From the NCBI GenBank assembly GCA_029261405.1, contig JAJDBK010000001.1, forward strand, positions 1-64,000: a stretch of 64,000 nt of DNA, written 5' to 3'. Under the pieces are notes generated by a model that was not told the DNA's origin, searched no databases, and saw nothing but the letters and a program-made list of their open reading frames with translations. Below are positions 33,885-42,496 of this stretch, piece by piece; positions within the stretch are counted from its first letter, which is position 1, and every line of letters begins with the position of its first letter. The DNA is from Nitrospinaceae bacterium. Lineage in GTDB: Bacteria > Nitrospinota_A > UBA7883 > JAJDBK01. The translations under genes and the position numbers were made by a program.

Positions 33885-34442
33885 CTAAAAAAGTGGTTGC
33901 ATCGCTTTGTCAAACCAGAGCCTCTTTGTCGGTTTCCCGTAGGTTCCGAGTAGTTTCCAGGAGCCACTTTCATTAACGAGAATGTGATCGCTATTAGTCC
34001 AGTTATCGAGAGTGCGAAGCCCTGAAGCAGTGTCTTTGTTGGAGACACCGAGCAGGAGTCCGGTACACCGAATAATGATTACACCTGTCTTTTCAGAATA
34101 GGTCTCTATTCTCATGTTGTGAACAGTTACCATATCCTTGAAACTCGCAAAAAGTCGTTCCCAGATTTTCCGGGCGTCCGCCTTTTTATGACCTCCGTTC
34201 GTATAGTTCTCGGAGTAGAGAGCCATGAGACCTTCAATGTCCCCATGCTCAATAGCGTACTCCGAGTCCTTGAAAAACTTCGTCACACCATTTAGCACAT
34301 CTTCGCCTACCTCTTTTTGAAGATGAGGCAAAATACCCATTGAATGGTGTTCCGACAATGGCCCCAAAGCGTAGCTCGTCCCGGCGCTGGCAAAAAACAA
34401 GGCCGAGCAAAAAAGCGCTACGCAAAAGAGCCGTCCGGTCAT
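33885..34442 (-). CDS. Exported NTF2/SnoaL-like protein
   Basis: About 185 aa with a signal peptide (MTGRLFCVALFCSALFFASA..SYA). The NTF2-like fold is shown by VTKFFKDSEYAIEHGDIEGLMALYSENYTN (read in parts) and later DHILVNESGSWKLLGTYGKP. The ATG at 34442 fits the signal peptide; the ORF can extend to 34472, overlapping the cytochrome gene. It is the last gene of the bd-like block before the terminator. A structural or assembly role for the complex is inferred from position. Confidence 0.65.
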   Translation of the reverse strand: MTGRLFCVALFCSALFFASAGTSYALGPLSEHHSMGILPHLQKEVGEDVLNGVTKFFKDSEYAIEHGDIEGLMALYSENYTNGGHKKADARKIWERLFASFKDMVTVHNMRIETYSEKTGVIIIRCTGLLLGVSNKDTASGLRTLDNWTNSDHILVNESGSWKLLGTYGKPTKRLWFDKAMQPLF

Positions 34443-34447
34443 AGAAG

Positions 34448-34828
34448 TTATTTCTTCCCCTCGCACTTGCACATACCACGAAGATGCTTAACCATCTCCG
34501 TAATCTCAGCGTCGGTCATGTTGCTTGCGAAAGAGGGCATCTGTGTCGATTTACCGACAGCAACACCGCCTTCCTTGATAGCCTTGAAGACATCAGCGTC
34601 CTTGAGGGCGCTCATGTCTTTAGCGCTGGTATGGTTTCTCGGAGCCACGGCCAAAGCCGGAGCGTTGACCCCTTTGCCTGTTCCTTTTGTGCCGTGGCAC
34701 TGTACGCAGAAAAGATTGTAGTTATCAGCCGCGCTCTCGGCGCTGGCGGAACCTGCCATGCTCAACACGAACCCGAAGCTGAATACAAAGGTGGCGATTA
34801 CAGCCGGGACTATCGTAGTTTTTCTCAT
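34448..34828 (-). CDS. Monohaem c-type cytochrome
   Basis: 126 aa with a signal peptide ending GSASAESA. Haem motif CVQCHGTKGTGKG (about 41). The likely Met ligand is in STQMPSFASNMTDAEI. The C-terminus has an extra Cys pair (MCKCEGKK). Class-I cytochrome c fold. It is encoded 14 bases after a dihaem cytochrome and shares the operon of the bd-like oxidase. Confidence 0.85.
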   Translation of the reverse strand: MRKTTIVPAVIATFVFSFGFVLSMAGSASAESAADNYNLFCVQCHGTKGTGKGVNAPALAVAPRNHTSAKDMSALKDADVFKAIKEGGVAVGKSTQMPSFASNMTDAEITEMVKHLRGMCKCEGKK

Positions 34829-34841
34829 AGTTATAATCCTC

Positions 34842-35528
34842 CTATTTCATGCTGGAGAGAAAGTTGACCATCAGTTGTAACTGAGCGTCGGTAAATTCCC
34901 TCTTTGCCATCCATACTTTTGGATCCCAGTGCTGGGGGTGTTTGATGAAGCTGTACATCCAGTCAGGATTCAGCCTGGCGCCGATACCTGCGAATGTCGG
35001 GCATGAAACCCCACCTTTGCCAGGTTTCCCTTTCTTACCCGGGAACATATGGCAGGCGTCACACGCCTCTTTTTTCTTCATCAGAATCTTGGCGCGGGCT
35101 TTCTTGAACTTGTCCTGCTTGAAAACACCAGCGGCCATGCTTGCATCTGTAAGAGTCATCAGATAATCGGCCACAGCGGCGGCGTCACCGGCGCTTAACT
35201 TAGAGGCGCACTTTGGAAGATCACCTACGATATCCTTGTCACCTTCAGTCTTTATGTTGTTCCGATATACCGTTCCGGCGGGCCGTAGCTGTGTCGGGTT
35301 TTGTATGTAACCGACAAGCCACTCCTTGTTGAACTTGGAACCCGCATAAAAAAGATCAGGCGCTTTTCTTTTCATAACATCGGCTATAGTAGCCGCCGCA
35401 GGTCCAGCCATCTGATGGCAGTCACCACACTTGTTGCTGTCAACCAGGGCTTTACCGTCAGCCAAGGCCTGACCGGTAAACGCCATAGTGAATGCCAACA
35501 AACAACTTAACACTATCAGTCGTTTCAT
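34842..35528 (-). CDS. Dihaem c-type cytochrome
   Basis: 228 aa with a signal peptide ending GQALADGK. Two haem motifs: CGDCHQM (about 34) and CDACHMF (about 157). A repeated W/L-x-x-Y/F-I-x-x-P pattern (KEWLVGYIQNPTQLRP, PDWMYSFIKHPQHWDP) shows two cytochrome c domains of similar build. It ends MVNFLSSMK. Periplasmic. It is part of the bd-like cytochrome operon between the EB_dh-type cytochrome and a monohaem cytochrome. Confidence 0.85.
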   Translation of the reverse strand: MKRLIVLSCLLAFTMAFTGQALADGKALVDSNKCGDCHQMAGPAAATIADVMKRKAPDLFYAGSKFNKEWLVGYIQNPTQLRPAGTVYRNNIKTEGDKDIVGDLPKCASKLSAGDAAAVADYLMTLTDASMAAGVFKQDKFKKARAKILMKKKEACDACHMFPGKKGKPGKGGVSCPTFAGIGARLNPDWMYSFIKHPQHWDPKVWMAKREFTDAQLQLMVNFLSSMK

Positions 35529-35570
35529 TCCTTTTCCCTCCCGTTAACTCATATGAGCGCAGGCAAACGC

Positions 35571-37133
35571 CTACGCCTTGTTTTTCTTGTCGCCTGCAAA
35601 CCTTGAAAAAGCGTATTGTCCGAAGAAGAGCAGGGCAAAAATCATGGCGGGTATAACCACCACATCATTGCTCGGCGCAGGTTTCAGCAATAGCCAGTAC
35701 CAGGTTGTCATTGTATGTTTCGAACCAGCCTCACCATTGGAGCCGTCCCAGTTGGCGAAAGCCACCGGAATATATTTACCGACCACAAACTGCGTATCCT
35801 TCTCAGTGTTCGGTGAGACAAGCGATCTTTTCATCATCACTTTCCAGGTTCCGAACTCGTATGAAGACGACGTGGTGAAACCTATAGATTCAGCGTCACC
35901 CATCTCCCTCTTATGATTGCCCGTTGCAGTCATCAGCATGGAACCTGCCGGATCAGTTGCGCTCTGGCTCTTCCAGTAGAGCATTGAAACCGGGTTTTTT
36001 CCATCACCATGACCAAAATACGGCTTCTCCGAACTTCCCGAAGGAGTTACAGGGGTCTGGATCGCAACAGCGTCATGCCCGAGCGGTCCCCACGCCAAAG
36101 TCCCCGATTTCTCCTCGCCAGGAATCGACTGTGTCCTGTCATCCCACTGGAGAAGGAATGCGATATCCTTGTCGGTAAAGACAGCCTTGACAGAAATCAG
36201 GTCGTTAGCCGGAGTAAAAAACCTCTCCTTTTGGATAATTTGTGGCGCCAGCCGGAAGGTGGTCGCCTCAACTCCATCCCAGACCGCGTCTTTCTCGTCA
36301 GCCGGAATAGCGGGTCGTTGAACACCCTTGATAACTATCTGCCCCTGCGAGACCTGATTCGTCGGATCCGCAAGAGACATTACATAGTTGACCACATGCC
36401 ACCTGTCTTCCACAGAGAGTTTACCGTTGGCGGTAGTCTCCGCCGCAAAAGCAGGCATTGGTGTGTTCGGGATACCGTTAGTGACCCTGGCGAAAAGGTT
36501 CTCCGGGGTTGTTCCAGCGCGAAATGTCCACTGCTTGGTCAAGTTTCGCGGCCATAGTTTCGCGCCGCTCCCCTCTTTCAGTTTCTTCTGGGTGTTTCCC
36601 TTGCCACGCTCACCGTGACACTCGAAACACTTGCCAGCCTCGTACGCCTTGGCGCCCTTGGTGATACTGTCCGGAGTCGAGGGAATCTTCCCGGCCAATG
36701 AAAGCGCCGGTGGATTGTCCATATCCTCGAACATATCGGTAAAGGTCTTGATATACGCCACCAGATCCCATCGCTCCTGCTCAGAAAGCACTTCCTTCCA
36801 GGAGGGCATCGAAGTTCCCGGCATTCCGTTGGAGATCATCACAAAAAGATCTTCATCCCTCGGTATTTCAGCGTCAGGAGGAGAAGTCTTGTACTTGTAG
36901 ACTCCAGCAGAGAAATCCCGGGGTGGAGGCATCATGAACTCTGCGGCGGGGCCATCGGCCTCACCCTCCTCACCATGACACCACCAGCATTTCTTCATGT
37001 AGACCTTGGCGCCATTTTCAACATTGCCAGCGGCTGAAAAAGCGCTGCCACCAACTAGCGCAACAGTGGCTACAGCTAAAACTACCCCCTTCACAAAGGA
37101 AGAGGAAAACGATTTAATTTCCATGACAGTCAT
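35571..37133 (-). CDS. Dihaem cytochrome fused to an ethylbenzene-dehydrogenase-type haem domain
   Basis: 520 aa. Signal peptide about 1-36. First haem motif CWWCHGEEGEADG (about 49) and second CFECHGERGKG (about 169), each with a following Met-containing loop (GMPGTSMPSW, GIPNTPMPAF). Residues about 280-485 resemble the EB_dh/DMSO-dehydrogenase gamma-type haem-binding beta-sandwich (FTDKDIAFLLQWDD, GSKHTMTTWYWLLLKPA). A C-terminal TM anchor follows (VVIPAMIFALLFFGQYAFS). Related domains occur in gamma subunits of type II DMSO-reductase-family enzymes, but no molybdopterin subunit lies in this window. GAGGGGGG supports the ATG at 37133. Confidence 0.8.
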   Translation of the reverse strand: MTVMEIKSFSSSFVKGVVLAVATVALVGGSAFSAAGNVENGAKVYMKKCWWCHGEEGEADGPAAEFMMPPPRDFSAGVYKYKTSPPDAEIPRDEDLFVMISNGMPGTSMPSWKEVLSEQERWDLVAYIKTFTDMFEDMDNPPALSLAGKIPSTPDSITKGAKAYEAGKCFECHGERGKGNTQKKLKEGSGAKLWPRNLTKQWTFRAGTTPENLFARVTNGIPNTPMPAFAAETTANGKLSVEDRWHVVNYVMSLADPTNQVSQGQIVIKGVQRPAIPADEKDAVWDGVEATTFRLAPQIIQKERFFTPANDLISVKAVFTDKDIAFLLQWDDRTQSIPGEEKSGTLAWGPLGHDAVAIQTPVTPSGSSEKPYFGHGDGKNPVSMLYWKSQSATDPAGSMLMTATGNHKREMGDAESIGFTTSSSYEFGTWKVMMKRSLVSPNTEKDTQFVVGKYIPVAFANWDGSNGEAGSKHTMTTWYWLLLKPAPSNDVVVIPAMIFALLFFGQYAFSRFAGDKKNKA

Positions 37134-37148
37134 AAAGTGGTCCCCCCT

Positions 37149-37928
37149 CTAATGGTGTGGCTCTATCACACGCGGTGAGTGACCTGTGTAATCGTACAGA
37201 AAAAGAATAACCTTCCAGACTTCCTCTTCAGAGAGGAACTCGTGCCAGACAGGCATAGCCGATAACCAGGGAGTCGCCTCCGATGGTAGTCCGGGCCCGC
37301 CTGTCCCTATTCGCCAGAAGACAAATGATTCAGAAAGCTGGGCTATCGTTCCAATATCAACGAAGTTAGCCGGAACCGGAGTAAACCCATCCCAGAACGG
37401 CCCTTTGCCAAGCATTCGGTCGCCATGGCAGTAGAAGCAGTTCTTGTAATAGACCTCGCCACCTGCTTTCACATTGGCGGCGAAGTTCTCCTTGTCTTCC
37501 CGTAAAGGGTTTTTCAAAGTACCGATGGAATATGTCTTTCCCCACATCTTCGCATTTGAAGGAGGCGCCGGATGAATCGAGCGTAACTCCACAGGAGCGT
37601 CAAACGTCGGTTTAACATATTGATACGACACCCATGCGCCGAAACAACCAACCAGAACAGCAGATACAAAACGAATGATCTTTCTGTCCGGGTTAAGATA
37701 AATCTCTGCAAACGGCCCTATATTTGCCTTAAAGCCATCATCTGTGAAAGTAAAGATAAGGAGGACACCGACCGCTATGAAAAAGACATACATCTTCATA
37801 ACGCTCGTCGGGATCACCGGCCATGTCCCCTCGTGTAACTGCGATCCCAGGTACGGAACCCCTTCCTTTAAGGCAAAATAAAGGATCAGGATTACCGTCA
37901 ACGGAATCAATGGTCTAAGAATTTTCAT
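37149..37928 (-). CDS. Membrane-anchored monohaem c-type cytochrome
   Basis: 259 aa with three N-terminal hydrophobic helices (about 8-24, 45-62, 85-103), then a periplasmic cytochrome domain with CFYCHGDRMLGKGPF (about 167). A Met-containing C-terminal segment (WLSAMPVWHEFLSEEEVWKVILFLYD) is typical of class-I cytochromes c. It lies between the dihaem cytochrome and the EB_dh-type cytochrome genes. Probably part of a membrane complex with the bd-like subunit. Confidence 0.8.
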   Translation of the reverse strand: MKILRPLIPLTVILILYFALKEGVPYLGSQLHEGTWPVIPTSVMKMYVFFIAVGVLLIFTFTDDGFKANIGPFAEIYLNPDRKIIRFVSAVLVGCFGAWVSYQYVKPTFDAPVELRSIHPAPPSNAKMWGKTYSIGTLKNPLREDKENFAANVKAGGEVYYKNCFYCHGDRMLGKGPFWDGFTPVPANFVDIGTIAQLSESFVFWRIGTGGPGLPSEATPWLSAMPVWHEFLSEEEVWKVILFLYDYTGHSPRVIEPHH

Positions 37929-37951
37929 GCTATCACGTCGTTTCCAGGCTG

Positions 37952-38800
37952 TTATTGGTTCTTGACACCAAGGATCGCATCAGCGATCAGATTAAACTCA
38001 GCAAAGGTCATCCTTGCAGGGTAGTCATCCGGCATGGTGTCCGCATCGAAACCTTCAGCTATAACAGCGTTCGGGTTCATTATTGACTCCAGAACAAACG
38101 CCCTGGCGGAAACGCCCTCTTTTCTGGAACCAGCTGTTGCGGCAAAACCGCCCAGATCCGGCCCCATGTCGCCTCCCTCTTCTATCTCAGGTCCTATATG
38201 GCACATCGTGCATTCAAACTTTATGAACGCCTCGGCGGCTGACTCAGCAAGTTTAATCGTAGCTGGCGCCTCTTCTTCCGGCATAGCCGAAGAATCACCG
38301 CTAGGCAGGGCTACAGTAACTTCTACACCCGCAATCGATTGAAGATAGGCGATTACAGCTCCCATCTCTACGTCACTGAGGCCGATGGCCCCTTTGTCGA
38401 CATTAGGCATGGGACTAACCGTATCGTTGGTACCGGTCTTTCCGAAACCGGCGACAACAAAAGCCGACGTATCGACTAACGATTCGAGGATATACTCTTC
38501 ACCAGTGGTCGCCTTACCCTTATACCTCTCGTCCTTGAGGCGCTCCAGCGCCAAGGAGCCAATCGTATCCAAAAGAGGCGCTCTGCCTCCTACAGGGCTA
38601 TGACAAAGGGTACAGGTTCCTTTCCCGTTAAAAATCTTGTCGCCGATCCCGATATACTGCTCCATCGTGATATCCCCGGAGAGCTTCTCCTCTACAGGAG
38701 GAGCCTCAGGGATAATAAGTGGCAGTCCGTATCTGGTATAGCCCGCGAATCCAAAGATAATAACGAGAGCAAATACAAATATCTTTAAAAGGTCTTTCAT
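37952..38800 (-). CDS. Membrane-anchored dihaem c-type cytochrome
   Basis: 282 aa with an N-terminal uncleaved-looking TM segment (IFVFALVIIFGFAGY). Two haem motifs: CTLCHSPVGG (about 62) and CTMCHIGPEIEEGGD (about 198). Met-containing C-terminal parts are present in both domains (SPMPNVDKGAIGLSDVEMGAVI, DTMPDDYPARMTFAEFN). It is encoded 20 bases after the bd-like subunit and may act as its direct electron donor or acceptor in the periplasm. Confidence 0.85.
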   Translation of the reverse strand: MKDLLKIFVFALVIIFGFAGYTRYGLPLIIPEAPPVEEKLSGDITMEQYIGIGDKIFNGKGTCTLCHSPVGGRAPLLDTIGSLALERLKDERYKGKATTGEEYILESLVDTSAFVVAGFGKTGTNDTVSPMPNVDKGAIGLSDVEMGAVIAYLQSIAGVEVTVALPSGDSSAMPEEEAPATIKLAESAAEAFIKFECTMCHIGPEIEEGGDMGPDLGGFAATAGSRKEGVSARAFVLESIMNPNAVIAEGFDADTMPDDYPARMTFAEFNLIADAILGVKNQ

Positions 38801-38819
38801 AGTTCTTTTCCGCTACGCC

Positions 38820-40742
38820 TCAGTGAGCTTTTTGCTCGGCGCCGACCTTTCCTTTTTTGGAAGCCAGGATCGGCATCCAGAACATAAAGAAGACCAGAGC
38901 CATAAAAATAACTACAATGATCGTCACATGCAACGCCGCAAAAGGAAGCGTTGGTGTAAAGGCTTCCACAGAGTTGTCACGAAATACTGTGTACACATGC
39001 CAGTGTTGCCTGATGGCTGACCGACAGTATCCCATAAGCCCCATAAGCCATGTAAAGGAGATGGCAAGCATGAACAAAGCGTACTGAGACCTCATAGGCA
39101 TCTGGCCCCACTTGGTTTCACTCACCTCCTCGCTCTTCTTGAACATCTTACCGTCAATAATCATCGCCAGAATAATCACAACCGCCGTTGTGCATACCTG
39201 CGGCACTGACAACCCTATCCTGACACTTGCCGGGATAACATAGCTGTAGACACCCAGAATGACGATATTACCCATGGCCGCCGTATAAAGCGCCACCTGA
39301 ATGGCGGTTCCGTTCTTGGCCCAGAATCCATCGCCAACCGCTTTGATGCCGGCTCTGCGGAAAATCTGGAAACTCAGGAACGTAGCGAGTATCAGAGTGT
39401 TAACAGCCGTATTCTTGGCCGCCATTACACCGAACGGCCCTAATACAGGGTGATGTGTTCCGCCTACCTGCGTCACTTCCGTGGAGGTCATGATAAGGGT
39501 ATGCGGAGTGAACCACATGAGAAACGCTATAACAATGACAATACCAAGAGGCTTTATCATGAAATAGTACCTTTTGGCCGCTTCAGTCCTGCCGAGGCTA
39601 CACCAGAGGTAGTAGTTGGCCGAAAGGAAGATTGCGCCGATAAGGACCGCCTGCAGAATGAAGAGCCATGCGAACACGCCTCCCATCAGGGTGATGCCCA
39701 TCTGCTGACTGTAACCGTACACCTCTTTCGTAAGCCAGTAACCGGCAAACGGAAGGGGGAGAAGACCGACCATCGCTACGATGAACGAGGTATACCCCAT
39801 CCAGTCGTAATGCGCCCGATCTTCGGTTGCCTTCGGGTCAACCGTGACAAACTTGTAAGCCGCATAAGCCGCTGTAAGCGATCCGCCGTAAGCGACGTTG
39901 GCGATTACGCGGTGCAGGTTCAGAGGATTCCAGAGCGGACCATTTATGGCCGCCCAGACGTTCCCCAGGAACGCTCCATCATCTCCGATTCCAGAAGGTG
40001 CCATCATAAAAGAGGCCCACGAGTTGGAGACGACCATGAGAGTCATGCCGGCAATGTTCAGACCCAGCCCAAGAGCCAGGTGAACCTTTTTCATCTTCGC
40101 ATTGTCCATGGCGTCCCAGCCATAGTAGTAGGTATATACGAAGAAACTCTCCGCGAAGAAGAGTACGGCGTAGAAAATCATCGTCTTGCCGAAGATGCTT
40201 GTCATGTAGCTCATGAAATCGGGATAACAGACAAACAGCAAGAATGCCAGCAACCCGCCGAAGCTTGCCGCCAGCGAAAAGCCGGTCATCGAGACTTTCA
40301 TGAACTCGTGCGCCATCCGATCGTACCGCTTGTCGCCTGATAGCACACCGATCAACTCGATGGCCCACACGAACATCGGAACACCGAGAACGAACGCCGC
40401 AAAGAACAGATGTAACTGGGCCACATACCAGACCCACATTCTGCTGTTAAAACCGGGAATTAAAGGATAGTCCTTTGTTTCAAGAACCGGGGGAGGAGCC
40501 GGTTTCCACTCATTGGATTCAACCGCTTCGCCTTCGGCTGACTCACCGTCGGCGCCTTCCCCCTCTGTAGCCGCTGGCTCCCCACCAGCCGCGTCTTCAG
40601 CCCAAACATCAGAAACAGAGAAATTCTCCGCTGAAAGTTCGAGTGAACCGGAAAAAGGAAATAGTACCGCCAGCGCAAACGCCACCATGAAAATTTTCAG
40701 GTAACGATTACCGGCTACTGAAGAATTCTTCTTCAAGGCCAT
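38820..40742 (-). CDS. Cytochrome bd-like oxidase subunit I homologue
   Basis: About 640 aa. Hydrophobic leader, acidic linker (about 45-75), then roughly 13-14 TM helices. CydA-like landmarks: VAQLHLFFAAFVLGVPMFVW (first haem His), SNSWASFMMAPSG (cf. NSWMQNP), NLHRVIANVAYGG (second His), and RSAIRQHWHVYTVFRDN, where the GRQPW motif reads IRQHW. Proteins of this type, distant from true CydA and set beside cytochrome c genes instead of cydB, are known in nitrite oxidisers such as Nitrospira and relatives (from memory). Whether it reduces O2 or exchanges electrons between quinone and cytochrome c is unsettled. The ATG at 40742 follows AAAGGCG; the ORF reaches 40760. Confidence 0.8.
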   Translation of the reverse strand: MALKKNSSVAGNRYLKIFMVAFALAVLFPFSGSLELSAENFSVSDVWAEDAAGGEPAATEGEGADGESAEGEAVESNEWKPAPPPVLETKDYPLIPGFNSRMWVWYVAQLHLFFAAFVLGVPMFVWAIELIGVLSGDKRYDRMAHEFMKVSMTGFSLAASFGGLLAFLLFVCYPDFMSYMTSIFGKTMIFYAVLFFAESFFVYTYYYGWDAMDNAKMKKVHLALGLGLNIAGMTLMVVSNSWASFMMAPSGIGDDGAFLGNVWAAINGPLWNPLNLHRVIANVAYGGSLTAAYAAYKFVTVDPKATEDRAHYDWMGYTSFIVAMVGLLPLPFAGYWLTKEVYGYSQQMGITLMGGVFAWLFILQAVLIGAIFLSANYYLWCSLGRTEAAKRYYFMIKPLGIVIVIAFLMWFTPHTLIMTSTEVTQVGGTHHPVLGPFGVMAAKNTAVNTLILATFLSFQIFRRAGIKAVGDGFWAKNGTAIQVALYTAAMGNIVILGVYSYVIPASVRIGLSVPQVCTTAVVIILAMIIDGKMFKKSEEVSETKWGQMPMRSQYALFMLAISFTWLMGLMGYCRSAIRQHWHVYTVFRDNSVEAFTPTLPFAALHVTIIVVIFMALVFFMFWMPILASKKGKVGAEQKAH

Positions 40743-40789
40743 AGAATAAACGCCTTTCATTTTAGATCATGCGCCCCAAAACGCTTTTT

Positions 40790-40906
40790 TTATTCATGAG
40801 AAGGAAACAACTCCAACCCCTGGGCGCTCTGTAGCGTGTAGTCCAGAATGAAAAATAAAACCGAAAAGGCCACGAGTGCGACCAGGAAAGTAACAGCTCT
40901 ACCCAC
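40790..40906 (-). CDS. 38-aa single-helix membrane peptide, possible small oxidase subunit
   Basis: GTG start with GGAGGGGGG nine bases upstream. The product begins with a short basic start (VGR), then one long hydrophobic helix (AVTFLVALVAFSVLFFILD) and a polar tail ending FPSHE. It ends 47 bases before the ATG of the bd-like subunit and lies downstream of the sigma-54-like promoter at 41039-41054, so it is the first gene of the operon. CydX/CydH-type small subunits of bd oxidases have comparable size and topology. No sequence family is recognised. An overlapping frame (MRRGGVNAW..) is less convincing. Confidence 0.55.
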   Translation of the reverse strand: MGRAVTFLVALVAFSVLFFILDYTLQSAQGLELFPSHE

Positions 40907-41038
40907 GCGTTAACTCCCCCCCTCCTCATGTATTCAACGCCAGATGGCATACGACACTTGCGCTGAAAACGTTGATAATATTGGATACTGTAATCTTTCA
41001 CACACCCAAGTGCAATAACAAATCCGATTTAGTACGCT

Positions 41039-41054
41039 CGCAACAATTATGCCT
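41039..41054 (-). promoter_or_regulatory. Sigma-54-type promoter for the bd-like operon
   Basis: The minus-strand site is AGGCATAATTGTTGCG: GG-N10-GC with GGCA and TTGC intact. The expected start is near 41027, giving a leader of about 120 bases before the 38-aa gene. Confidence 0.5.
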
Positions 41055-41458
41055 TAATAACAAAATCCAACAGAAACAATGCGATTCAAGACTATTTATA
41101 TTTGATCTAAACTATCTTTTTGTTCTGTGTAACCACAAAAGGTACGTGATTACACTAGATTGTCATGTGGTAGATCAATCAAATCGCCCGTAAAACATGC
41201 CTCATACGACCAGAAAAACTGGTTGATGAACTTTTGACATGAGCAGGAAGAGTATAACTTCCTATATGGAGAATTGAACGATTACTCCATAATGTCTCAA
41301 CATTTCATTCAACTACTCACTGTTACATAAAACAGCGACACGATATATATCTGGACTTAGTCTTGGCCGCAGAACCAGCACACACAACTGAATAGAATAT
41401 TCATATATAGCCCAAACTATCCGCAATAACCTCTCATCCAGATTATGTATATCGTTCC
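41055..41458. other. 404-bp gene-free region upstream of the bd-like operon with inverted repeats
   Basis: This AT-rich region has no credible ORF. It holds AGGAAG-N7-CTTCCT (41245-41263), TATGGAG-N13-CTCCATA (41265-41291) and a TCATTCA motif at 41305-41311, all 190-270 bases upstream of the sigma-54-like promoter. That distance is typical for enhancer-binding proteins. AT-rich stretches between could host IHF. The 3' end of the kinase gene borders it. Confidence 0.4.
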
Positions 41459-42496
41459 TCAACCGGTCGGGAAGACCAGACTGACCCTGGTTTCACGACC
41501 CGGATCTGATTCAACCTGAACGGAGCCGTTGTGCTGGGCCATTATGCTCCTGACAATCGACAACCCCATGCCTGCGCCAGACTTGCTAGTGGTGAAGAAA
41601 GGATCAAAAATGAATTTTTTCTCTTCAGGCGTAATGCCTTTGCCATTATCCACAACCTCAATTCTGGCCTCAGGCGTCCTGGAGTTGGTAACCCGGGACT
41701 GGATAATCACTTCACTCCCCGGATCGGACGCCTGGATTGCGTTTAGCAGGAGATTAAGAACCGCCTGATGGATCTTCCCCTTGTCTATCAGGACGAGAGT
41801 GGTGTTGTGTTCGATACTCTTTTTAACTTTGATATTACGCTGGGCGCTCTGGACTCGCGCGCTATATATGGCCTGATCGACAGGCGTTACCAGACTGTAT
41901 CGTTTCAGGTTTATCGGGGTTGGTTTTGCATAATCGATAAGTTCGTTAACAATAGTGTCCAGATGCGCCACCTCCTCCTGGGCTATGGAGAAATGCTCCT
42001 CATCCTCCCCTTTCGGTTCAAGGCGATTGCGCAAGATAACAAGGTTCATCTTGACAGAGGAGAGGGGGTTCCTGATTTCGTGAGCGATACCGGTGGCAAG
42101 ACGGCCCAAAGAGGCCAGACGCTCCTCGCTTTCCAGTTTTTTCTGTAGTATCTGTGTCTCCGAGATATCGTGGATGATGCCCATGACCCCAATGACCGAA
42201 CCATCGTCATCTGTGAGGGGAGAAGAGCTGACCGCAACCATGTGCGCCGCGCCACGCTTATCGATAATCTCCATCTCCATTGTCTTGTTTACACCTGTTT
42301 CGGATGTCTCCTGGTAGCTTTTACCCATCGATTTCGTATTCAGGAAATTGAGGAGTGGCTGACCGATTAATTCATCCTTTTCGTAACCCCAACCCTTGAT
42401 ACTGTCATTTATGTATATGAACTTCCCTTCCATATCGGTAGCCCAGATAATGTCGTAGGCGTTGTCGAGTAGCCTTTCGAAAAAATTGCCTTTCAT
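41459..42496 (-). CDS. Cytoplasmic PAS-sensor histidine kinase
   Basis: 345 aa without membrane segments. A PAS domain spans about 8-120 (AYDIIWATDMEGKFIYINDSI, GVMGIIHDISE). HisKA carries phospho-acceptor His in GIAHEIRNPLSSV (about 140). The HATPase_c domain has N-box LNLLLNAIQAS, G1 VDNGKGITPEE, F-box FDPFFTT and G2 SGAGMGLS. It overlaps the methyltransferase-reactivase gene by four bases (ATGA), so it belongs to the C1 operon. The NtrC regulator at 46131-47582 in the same run is its probable partner. A soluble PAS suggests redox, haem or ligand sensing in the cytoplasm. Confidence 0.9.
   Translation of the reverse strand: MKGNFFERLLDNAYDIIWATDMEGKFIYINDSIKGWGYEKDELIGQPLLNFLNTKSMGKSYQETSETGVNKTMEMEIIDKRGAAHMVAVSSSPLTDDDGSVIGVMGIIHDISETQILQKKLESEERLASLGRLATGIAHEIRNPLSSVKMNLVILRNRLEPKGEDEEHFSIAQEEVAHLDTIVNELIDYAKPTPINLKRYSLVTPVDQAIYSARVQSAQRNIKVKKSIEHNTTLVLIDKGKIHQAVLNLLLNAIQASDPGSEVIIQSRVTNSRTPEARIEVVDNGKGITPEEKKFIFDPFFTTSKSGAGMGLSIVRSIMAQHNGSVQVESDPGRETRVSLVFPTG

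Noticed and set aside
39450-40340. 296-aa plus-strand ORF
   Set aside because: Antisense to the bd-like subunit, rich in His/Arg/Glu without fold-like pattern; a shadow frame.
40956-40972. TGGCATACGACACTTGC as a sigma-54 promoter
   Set aside because: GG and GC are twelve bases apart; ten are required.
40762-41001. 79-aa minus-strand ORF overlapping the 38-aa membrane peptide
   Set aside because: The alternative frame is Trp/Arg/Ser rich without a helix, and its start precedes the ribosome site that fits the 38-aa gene.
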